Assembly: GCF_033546935.1 (NCBI RefSeq)
Contig: NZ_CP137854.1
Span: 4,278,001-4,342,000 of the forward strand
DNA from: Xylophilus sp. GOD-11R
GTDB taxonomy: Bacteria; Pseudomonadota; Gammaproteobacteria; Burkholderiales; Burkholderiaceae_C
Length of the DNA: 64,000 nucleotides
Direction: 5' to 3'
In this document: in pieces, positions 28,125-36,000 of the stretch
How the letters are laid out: every line of letters starts with the position of its first letter
Numbering within the stretch: the first letter of the stretch is position 1
Translations under genes and position numbers: made by a program
The notes under the pieces: model-generated
Database searches by the model: none
Told to the model about the DNA's origin: nothing
Seen by the model: only the letters and a program-made list of their open reading frames with translations

Positions 28125-30116
28125 TCAAGGCAAGTCGCGGTTGGGCTCCACGAAATTCGGATCCTTCGGCCCCACGGTGCCCAGGCGCGCGCGCAGCGAC
28201 TGCGGCTGGCCGGTGAGGATGGCGGCGTAGGTCGTGGTGTTGGCCAGCACCTTCTTCACGTAGTCGCGCGTTTCGGCGAAGGGCACGTTCTCCGCCCAGA
28301 TCGCGGCTTCCATGGTCGGGCCGTCGCGCCAGACTCGCGGCCGGCCGGGGCCGGCGTTGTAGGCGGCGGCGGCCAGCGGCATCGAGCCCTGGAAGTCGTC
28401 CAGAGCCAGCTTGAGGTAGGCGGTGCCGATGGTGATGTTGGTGTCGCGGTCGGCGATCTGGTCGGGCGTGAAGCCGGTCAGGCCGATCTTGCGCGCGGTC
28501 CAGCGGGCGGTGGCCGGCATGACCTGCATCAGCCCGGAGGCGCCGACGCCGGATCGCGCGTCGGTGACGAAGCGGCTTTCCTGGCGGATCAGCCCGTAGA
28601 CATAGGCCGGGTCGATGCCGACACGCCGGCTGTGCTGCACCACCAGGCTCTGGTGCGGCATGGGAAAACGCTGCGCCTGGTCGAAGGCCAGCCTGGTGCG
28701 CTCGCTGGTGTTGATGCAGCGGTCCCAGACCTCGCTCTGGCAGGCCATGTCGGCGGCGGCCAGCAGTTCGCGCTCGCTCATGCCGCCGTTGGCGTGCAGA
28801 TTGGTGGCGTAGTTCCATTCGCGCACGCCTTCGCTGCGCAGGCCGAGCAGGATGGCGTAGAGCCCGCGCGACAGTGCCGGGTTGGTGCGTGCGGCGTCGC
28901 GCTCGTCCGGCGTCACCGGGTCGGGGCGCGGTGGAATCACGATAGGCCGGCCCAGTTCCTCGAGCGCGAGTTGCTCATAGAAGCCGCGCGGGCTGGCGAT
29001 GCTCTCCAGCAGCCGTTGCGATTCGGCCCGCTGGCTATCGGAAGGCTTGACCGCCACGAGCGCCCGGGCGCGCCAGTAGACCCAGGTGGGGTCGGCGCGG
29101 GTGAGCTCGTCCATCGCGCCGGTGGCGGCCACCACATCACGCCAACGGCCGGCGCGCAGGGCGGCGCGCACCTTCCAGCCGAGCATGTCGGCGTTGAGGT
29201 CGGATTCGCGGGTGACGCGGCCGAAATAATCGTTGGCCAGGGGCGACAGCTTGGTCGCCGCCTGTCGGCCGATGGCGCCCCAGAGGTAGTTGCGCTCCTC
29301 GGCCGAGAGCTGGACGCTCCATTTGCCTTCCAGCTGCAGCGCGGCGGCGTCGGCATCGGACTGCGCCATCTTGAGCAGCGCCAGGGTGACCAGTTCCTTG
29401 CGCACCTTGTTGTTGGCGATGGCGCGCGAGGCCAGGTATTTCGCCGGACTGCCGTTGAGATCGGCCACCTGGTTCGCGTCGTCCGGCGCCACGATCTCCA
29501 CCGCGCTGGCCGCCAGGCGCGGCCGGTTGGCCTCGATCGCCAGCCGTGCCTTGCGCCAGATGCCGGAAGGCTCGATCCTACCGGCGGCATAGAACTCGCC
29601 GGCCGCCGTGCGGCAGCCGTCGTCCTGCTCGCGCTGGGCGTTCCAGTTGCGCAGCACCTCGGCGGCCGGATCGCCCTGCGCCGGCGTCTGCCGCAGCTGG
29701 CCGATCAGCAAGGCGTAGCAGCGCACCTCGCGGTCGTCGTTCATGCGGAACGAGGGGTACAGGTCGGCGAAACGCTGCCAGTCGCGGCGCTGGCCCAGCA
29801 GCAGCAGCCAGTCGTTGCGCAGGCGGTCTTCCTGGTAGGTGCCGGCCCAGCGCGCCAGGAAGGCGTCGACTTCGGGCGGCTGGGCGTCCGGCAGGCGCGC
29901 CTTGAGTTCCCAGTAGGCGGCCCAAGGTTCGAGCGCGTGGCCGCGCAGCAGCGGCAGCAAGGCGGCGAGCCGTGCGCGGTCTCCCTTGCGGAAGGCCTGC
30001 GACATCTCGATGACCGCGTCGTCACCACTGCGGGCCGCCAGCGTCTGAGCGCCGACGGAGCAAGCCGCCGACAATGCCAGCACGGCGGATGTCAAAATCT
30101 TCCAAGGGATACTCAT
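28125..30116 (-). CDS. slt: Soluble lytic murein transglycosylase Slt70-type
   Basis: A 663-residue periplasmic muramidase with a signal sequence (MSIPWKILTSAVLALSAACSVGA), a long alpha-superhelical U-domain, and a C-terminal SLT domain from about residue 490: RQESRFVTDARSGVGASGLMQVMPATA, with the catalytic Glu near 510, then AAAYNAGPGRPRVW. It cleaves glycan strands, giving 1,6-anhydromuramic ends. The start codon is only 10 bp from the start of the divergent 5-FCL gene, and no Shine-Dalgarno sequence precedes it, so its promoter must lie inside the neighbour's coding sequence. Confidence 0.93.
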   Translation of the reverse strand: MSIPWKILTSAVLALSAACSVGAQTLAARSGDDAVIEMSQAFRKGDRARLAALLPLLRGHALEPWAAYWELKARLPDAQPPEVDAFLARWAGTYQEDRLRNDWLLLLGQRRDWQRFADLYPSFRMNDDREVRCYALLIGQLRQTPAQGDPAAEVLRNWNAQREQDDGCRTAAGEFYAAGRIEPSGIWRKARLAIEANRPRLAASAVEIVAPDDANQVADLNGSPAKYLASRAIANNKVRKELVTLALLKMAQSDADAAALQLEGKWSVQLSAEERNYLWGAIGRQAATKLSPLANDYFGRVTRESDLNADMLGWKVRAALRAGRWRDVVAATGAMDELTRADPTWVYWRARALVAVKPSDSQRAESQRLLESIASPRGFYEQLALEELGRPIVIPPRPDPVTPDERDAARTNPALSRGLYAILLGLRSEGVREWNYATNLHANGGMSERELLAAADMACQSEVWDRCINTSERTRLAFDQAQRFPMPHQSLVVQHSRRVGIDPAYVYGLIRQESRFVTDARSGVGASGLMQVMPATARWTARKIGLTGFTPDQIADRDTNITIGTAYLKLALDDFQGSMPLAAAAYNAGPGRPRVWRDGPTMEAAIWAENVPFAETRDYVKKVLANTTTYAAILTGQPQSLRARLGTVGPKDPNFVEPNRDLP

Positions 30117-30126
30117 CAAGGGAATT

Positions 30127-30699
30127 ATGGACAAAGCCGCCGTTCGCCGGGCCCTCATCGAAGAACGCCTGAACCTGCCCGACCGGCTCCAGCGGGCAGA
30201 CATGCTCCAGCGCGTCATGCGGATATGGCTCGTGGGCCGTCCCGACGTGGTGATCGGGGCCTATTGGCCGATCAAGGGCGAATTCGATCCGCTGCCCGCC
30301 CTGCACCGCTGGAAGGAAGACGGCGAGCTCACCGGCGAGACCCAGCGCCGCCGCATCGCCCTGCCGGTGATCGACCGCGAGTTCAAGACACTCAGCTTCC
30401 ACGCCTGGTACCCCGGCTGCCCGATGGAAGAAGACGCCTACGGCATCCCCAAGCCCAAGGACACCGAGCTCGTCGTGCCCACGCTGCTCTTCGTGCCCTG
30501 CGTTGGTTACGGCGCGGGCGGGCATCGGCTCGGCTACGGCGGCGGTTTCTACGACCGCACCCTCGCCACGCTGGAGCCGAAGCCGTTCACGGTCGGGCTC
30601 GGCTTCACGCAGGGCTTCCTGCCCGACCTCGAACCCGAGGCGCACGACCTGCCCCTGGACGCCATCCTCAACGACAACGGGGTCGTTTGGCCCCATTGA
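30127..30699 (+). CDS. 5-formyltetrahydrofolate cyclo-ligase
   Basis: This ATP-dependent enzyme converts 5-formyl-THF to 5,10-methenyl-THF, returning stored folate to the one-carbon pool. The 190-residue protein has the N-terminal basic helix (AAVRRALIEERLNL), GAYWPIKGEFDPLP, VPTLLFVPCVGYGAGGHRLG, and the signature GYGGGFYDR. A ribosome site, AAGGGA, sits 4-9 nt before the ATG. It is divergent from slt at 10 bp. Confidence 0.94.
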   Translation: MDKAAVRRALIEERLNLPDRLQRADMLQRVMRIWLVGRPDVVIGAYWPIKGEFDPLPALHRWKEDGELTGETQRRRIALPVIDREFKTLSFHAWYPGCPMEEDAYGIPKPKDTELVVPTLLFVPCVGYGAGGHRLGYGGGFYDRTLATLEPKPFTVGLGFTQGFLPDLEPEAHDLPLDAILNDNGVVWPH

Positions 30700-31014
30700 T
30701 CCGTCACGACCGCCCGCAAGTCGACCATCGCGGGGATTATTTCGATTAAATTCAACGACAAACGCCTCTTACTGAATGTGGAGGCTGATCCTGTCGTCCT
30801 CGGCGCGAACGGGCGTCGCGGGCGATTTTTCCAACCAGTTTTCTTTTTGCCGTCCGCGGGCTCACCGGACCGCGCTGACCGATAGGTGACGCATGTTTTT
30901 AGTCCTCCGGGGTTTCCGGAGTTTGTCGCGGGCTGAAGCGAGCAAGTCGTGGGCGCGGCCCTGCCGACCGCATCCCGCCTGCGTTGCGGCCTGCGCCGGC
31001 GGTCGGAGCGCGGC
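30700..31014. other. Intergenic stretch between 5-FCL and the LytTR regulator
   Basis: About 315 bp without a supported gene. An AT-rich patch at 30738-30775 could hold a promoter, but I cannot assign hexamers with confidence. A small hairpin (CTCCGG-ggttt-CCGGAG, near 30904-30920) is present without a clear U-run. A sensor kinase that might pair with the downstream regulator is not here. Confidence 0.5.
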
Positions 31015-31725
31015 ATGAAGGTGGTGGTCGCCGAAGACGATCCGCAGCAGCAGGCGTTTCTGGTCGAGCTGGTGCTGGAACTGCGCCCGACCTGGCAGGT
31101 CGTCGCCCGGGTCGACAGCGTCGCGCAGGTGGTGCAGGCGGTGGCCCAGCACAAGCCCGACCTGCTGATGCTCGACATCCACATGAAGGACAGCGACGAG
31201 CCTTCGTGGCTCGGCGCGCTCTCGGGCAACACGGCCGTCATCTTCACCACCGGCGACGCCAGCTTCGCGGTGGACGCCTTCGACGTGGCCGCGGTCGACT
31301 ACCTGCTCAAGCCCATTACCCGTGAACGCCTGGCCAAGGCCTTCGACAAGCTCTACAAGCGGGCGATCGAAAGCCGCGCGCCCGGCCGCCCGCCGGTGCT
31401 GCCGCTGGCCACCATCACCGCCGCCCGGGGCACCGACATGGTGGTCTACCAGACCTCCGAGATCTACTACTTCCAGGCCGACAACAAGTACACCCGCGTG
31501 GTCATGGCCGACCAGGAAGGCCTGGTGCGCACGCCCATCGCCGAATTCGAGCAGCTGCTCGACGGCAAGTTCTTCAAGCGCATCCACCGCTCCACCCTGC
31601 TCAACTTCCGCTTCGTCGAGCGGGTGCGGCGCGACGACATGGGTCGCCTGCGGGTCAAGCTTTACGGCATGACCGAGGAGCTGACGGTGAGCAAGCCCTA
31701 CGAACTGCAATTCAAGGTGATGTAG
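31015..31725 (+). CDS. LytTR-family response regulator, orphan
   Basis: A 236-residue regulator: receiver domain 1-120 with acidic pocket Glu7/Asp8/Asp9, phospho-acceptor Asp54 (LMLDIHMKD), the Thr in FTTGD and Lys99 (LLKP), followed by a LytTR DNA-binding domain from about 135 (VVYQTSEIYYFQADNKYTRVV ... FFKRIHRSTLLNF). The receiver ends FKRIHRS-like as in AlgR/LytR proteins. The ATG at 31015 begins the receiver strand MKVVVAEDD. No histidine kinase is adjacent. It overlaps the convergent cca gene tail-to-tail by 14 bp. Confidence 0.92.
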   Translation: MKVVVAEDDPQQQAFLVELVLELRPTWQVVARVDSVAQVVQAVAQHKPDLLMLDIHMKDSDEPSWLGALSGNTAVIFTTGDASFAVDAFDVAAVDYLLKPITRERLAKAFDKLYKRAIESRAPGRPPVLPLATITAARGTDMVVYQTSEIYYFQADNKYTRVVMADQEGLVRTPIAEFEQLLDGKFFKRIHRSTLLNFRFVERVRRDDMGRLRVKLYGMTEELTVSKPYELQFKVM

Positions 31726-32956
31726 CCAGGGCCGCCGCCACGGCGGCCTCCCGGGCACGCGTGACCGCCTCGCCGATCTTCGGCCCGCGCGCGCCGGCCG
31801 CCGCCGCCGCCGCCGCGACCGGCGCGGTGTCCACCGCCTGCGCTGCCGCCTGCGCCCGCGCCAGCCGTTCGCGCTGCGGATAGGGCGAGTCGTCCAGCCC
31901 CAGGCGCCCGCGCGCATCGCATTCGCAGGCCAGCAGCACGTCGGCGAAACGCTCCGGCCGTCGCAGGGCGTCGCAACGCTCCAGCAGCCGCAGCACCGCC
32001 GCAGCATCGAAGCCCTCGCTGCGGTGGATGTTGCCGTGCTCGCGCGCCACCACGTCGGCGGTCGCCCGGCAGGCCAGCGGCACCCGCAGCCGGTCGCACA
32101 AGGGTCCGAGCAGGCGCGCGCTGCGGCCTTCGTGGCCGATATGGCGCGGCAGCACGTCGGCGGGCGTGGTGCCCTTGCCGAGGTCGTGGGTCAGGCAGGC
32201 GAAGCGGGCTTCCAGCGGCGCCTGCAGGCGGGCCGACATGTCGAGCACCATGCACAGGTGCACGCCGGTGTCGACCTCGGGGTGGTAGTCGGCGCGCTGC
32301 GGCACGCCCCAGAGCCGATCGACCTCGGGCAGCAGCCGCGCCAGCGCGCCGCAGTCGCGCAGCACTTCGAGCATGCGCGACGGGCGTTTTTCCATCAGGC
32401 CGCGTGCCAGCTCCTGCCAGACGCGCTCGGCCACCAGCGCGTCCACCTCGCCCTCGGCCACCATCGCGCGCATCAGCGCCAGGGTTTCGGGCGCGACGGT
32501 GAAATCGTCGAAACGCGCGGCGAAGCGCGCCAGCCGCAGGATGCGCACCGGGTCTTCGCGGAAGGCGTCGGTGACATGGCGCAGCACGCGCTGCTCGATG
32601 TCGCGCTGGCCGCCGAACGGGTCGACCAGGCCGTCGAGCCCGGCCGCATCGACCGGCTGGGCCATGGCGTTGACGGTGAGGTCGCGCCGCGCCAGGTCTT
32701 CTTCCAGCGTCACTTCGGGCGAGGCGTGGAAACTGAAGCCGTGGTAGCCGGGCGCGGTCTTGCGTTCGGTGCGGGCCAGGGCGTATTCCTCGCGCGTTCC
32801 CGGGTGCAGAAACACCGGAAAGTCCTTGCCGACCGGCAGATAGCCCTGCTCGCGCAAAGCCTCGGGCGTGGCGCCCACCACCACCCAGTCGGTGTCCTGC
32901 ACCGGCAGCCCCAGCAGGGCGTCGCGGATCGCGCCGCCGACTTTGTAGATTTGCAT
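31712..32956 (-). CDS. cca: Multifunctional CCA-adding tRNA nucleotidyltransferase / HD phosphohydrolase
   Basis: This enzyme adds or repairs the 3'-CCA end of tRNAs. The 414-residue length matches the long form with an HD domain. Visible are KVGGAIRDALLG, the catalytic DTDWVVVG (DxD-type), LARRDLTVNAMA, FREDPVRILRLARFAARF, and the HD domain with VHLCMVLD and LTHDLGKGTTP. An Ala-rich C-terminus follows ([17 protein letters not shown]). The start at 32956 gives MQIYKVGGA. It overlaps the LytTR gene by 14 bp at the 3' end and is divergent from uvrA. Confidence 0.95.
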   Translation of the reverse strand: MQIYKVGGAIRDALLGLPVQDTDWVVVGATPEALREQGYLPVGKDFPVFLHPGTREEYALARTERKTAPGYHGFSFHASPEVTLEEDLARRDLTVNAMAQPVDAAGLDGLVDPFGGQRDIEQRVLRHVTDAFREDPVRILRLARFAARFDDFTVAPETLALMRAMVAEGEVDALVAERVWQELARGLMEKRPSRMLEVLRDCGALARLLPEVDRLWGVPQRADYHPEVDTGVHLCMVLDMSARLQAPLEARFACLTHDLGKGTTPADVLPRHIGHEGRSARLLGPLCDRLRVPLACRATADVVAREHGNIHRSEGFDAAAVLRLLERCDALRRPERFADVLLACECDARGRLGLDDSPYPQRERLARAQAAAQAVDTAPVAAAAAAAGARGPKIGEAVTRAREAAVAAALATSP

Positions 32957-33063
32957 GCGGCCGAGTCTAGTGGCGCCAGACGCCGCCGCAGACACATCCG
33001 GTCGCTTCCCGGTCAGCAAGCCAACCCTAGAATCTTCGGCCCCCATACCCATTTGCAGGCGCT

Positions 33064-36000
33064 ATGACCGATCGACCCGAAGGCACCATCCGCATCCGTG
33101 GCGCGCGCCAGCACAACCTGAAGAACCTGGATCTCGACATCCGCACCGGCGAACTGACGGTGGTGACTGGCCCGAGCGGCTCGGGCAAATCGAGCCTGGT
33201 GTTCGACACCCTCTACGCCGAAGGCCAGCGCCGCTACGTGGAGACGTTCTCCGCCTACGCCCGCCAGTTCCTCGACCGCATGGACAAGCCCGCGGTCGAC
33301 CGCGTGGAAGGCGTGCCGCCGGCCATCGCCATCGACCAGACCAACCCGGTGCGCTCGTCGCGCTCGACGGTCGGCACGATGACCGAGCTCAACGATCACC
33401 TGAAGCTGCTGTTCGCCCGCGCCGCCCAGCTGTTCGATCGCCAGACCGCCCTGCCGGTGCGCCATGACACGCCCGACAGCATCTATGCCGAGATGCAGCA
33501 GCGTGCCCGCACCATGGCCGAGGGCGTGCCGCCGGACGAAGGCGGCACCGACTCCTCCGCCGACCCGCGCCTGGTCGTCACTTTTCCGGTCGAGCTGCCC
33601 GGCACCACTTCGCGCGAAGAGATCGAGCAGTGGCTCTCGGCCAGCGGCTTCACCCGCATCCATGCCGAGCGCGAGGTTGCCACCCCGACCGGTCCCCGCA
33701 AGGTGCTCGACGTGGTGGCCGATCGGTTCCGCATCGGCAATGCCGAGCGCTCGCGCGTGGTGGAGGCGATCGAAGTGGCGCTCAAGCGCGGCGCCGGCCG
33801 CGTCACGGTGCACGCCACGCCGCCGGGCGAAGGCGCGGCCACCGAGGTCTGGCGTTTTTCCACCGGTCTGCACTGTCCCGAGAGCGACATCCGCTACGCC
33901 GACCCGCTGCCGTCGATGTTCAGCTTCAATTCGCCGGCCGGCGCCTGCGAAACGTGTCGCGGCTTCGGCCGGGTCATCGGCGTGGACTGGGGCCTGGTGA
34001 TTCCCGACGACCGCAAGACCCTGCGCGCCGGCGCCATCAAGACCATCCAGACGCCGGCCTGGGCCGAATGCCAGGACGACCTGATGAAGTACGCGGAAGC
34101 CGCCGGCATTCCGCGCGATACCGCCTGGAACAAGCTCACGCAGGACCAGCGCGACTGGGTGATCGAAGGCACGCCCGGCTTCAGGGAAGGCAACTGGAAC
34201 AAGCAGTGGTACGGCATCCGTCGCTTCTTCGGCTACCTGGAGAGCAAGGCCTACAAGATGCACATCCGGGTGCTGCTGTCGAAGTACCGCAGCTACACCA
34301 CCTGTCCGGTCTGCGCCGGCGCGCGCCTCAAGCTCGAGCCGCTGCTCTGGCGCATCGGCAGCCAGGCCGACGCGAACGAGGTACTGCCACCCGAAAAACG
34401 TTTTCTGCCCGCCGGCACGGCCTGGAGCCGCGCTCAGCTCGAAGCGCTGCCCGGCCTCAGCCTGCACGACCTGATGCTGCTGCCGATCGAACGGCTGCGG
34501 CGCTTCTTCGACCGGGTGGAACACCACGGTGACGGCACCGTCGCCGGCGAGGCCGACGCGCAGGCCCTGCGCCTGCTCTTCGAGGAAATCACCACCCGGC
34601 TGCGCTACCTGCACGACGTGGGCATCGGCTACCTCACCCTGGACCGCCAGAGCCGCACGCTCTCCGGCGGCGAGGTGCAGCGCATCAACCTCACCACCGC
34701 CCTCGGCACCTCGCTGGTCAACACCTTGTTCGTGCTGGACGAGCCCAGCATCGGCCTGCATCCGCGCGACATGGACCGCATCACGCAAGCCATGCACCGG
34801 CTGCGCGACGCGGGCAACACGCTGGTGGTGGTCGAGCACGACCCGGCCGTCATGCTGGCCGCCGACCGCGTCATCGACATGGGCCCGGGCCCCGGCGAGC
34901 GGGGCGGCCAGATCGTGTTCGACGGCGACATCGAGGACCTGCGCCGCGCCGACACCCTCACCGGCATCTACCTGGGCGGGCGCAAGCAGATCGGCATGGG
35001 GATGAAGCGCCTGGTGACCGACAGCACGCACCGGCTCATCCTCGAAGGTGTGCGCGAACACAACCTGCAGGGCGTCAACGTCGACATCCCGCTGCAACGC
35101 CTGGTCGCCATCACCGGCGTCAGCGGCTCGGGCAAGTCCAGCCTGGTGCAGGACGTGCTCGCCCCCGCCCTGCTGCGCCACTTCGGCAAGGCCACCGAAT
35201 CGCCCGGCGCGCACGACCGCCTGCTCGGCGCCGACTACCTGGCCGACGTCGTCTTTGTCGACCAGTCGCCCATCGGCAAGACCGCGCGCTCCAATCCGGT
35301 GAGCTACGTGGGCGCCTGGGACGCGGTGCGCGAGATCTTCGCGGTGTCGGCCCTGGCGCGCGAGCGCAAGTACACCGCCGCCAAGTTCAGCTTCAACTCC
35401 GGCGACGGGCGTTGCCCCACTTGCGGCGGCTCGGGCTTCGAGCATGTCGAGATGCAGTTCCTGTCCGACGTCTACCTGCGCTGCCCCGACTGCGACGGGC
35501 GCCGCTACCGCGCCGAGATCCTGGAAGTGACCATCGAACGCGGCGGCCGCAACCTCAGCGTGGCCGACGTGCTGGAGCTCACCGTGAACGAGGCCGCGCA
35601 GCTGTTCGCCGCCGACCGCGAGGTGCTGCGCGCCTTGCAGCCCATCGTCGACGTCGGCCTGGAATACGTGAAGCTCGGCCAGCCGGTGCCCACGCTCTCC
35701 GGCGGCGAGGCGCAGCGCCTCAAGCTCGCCGGCTTCCTGGCCGAAGCGGCGAAGAACGGCAGCAGCAGCCGCCAGCCGGTGGCGAAGAAGGGCACGCTGT
35801 TCCTGTTCGACGAGCCCACCACCGGCCTGCATTTCGACGACATCGCCAAGCTGATGCGCGCCATGCGCAAGCTGCTCGACGCCGGCCATTCGCTGGTCGT
35901 GATCGAGCACAACCTCGACGTGATCCGCGCCAGCGACTGGGTGATCGACCTCGGCCCCGAAGGCGGCGAAGGCGGTGGCCTCATCGTGGCCGAAGGCCCG

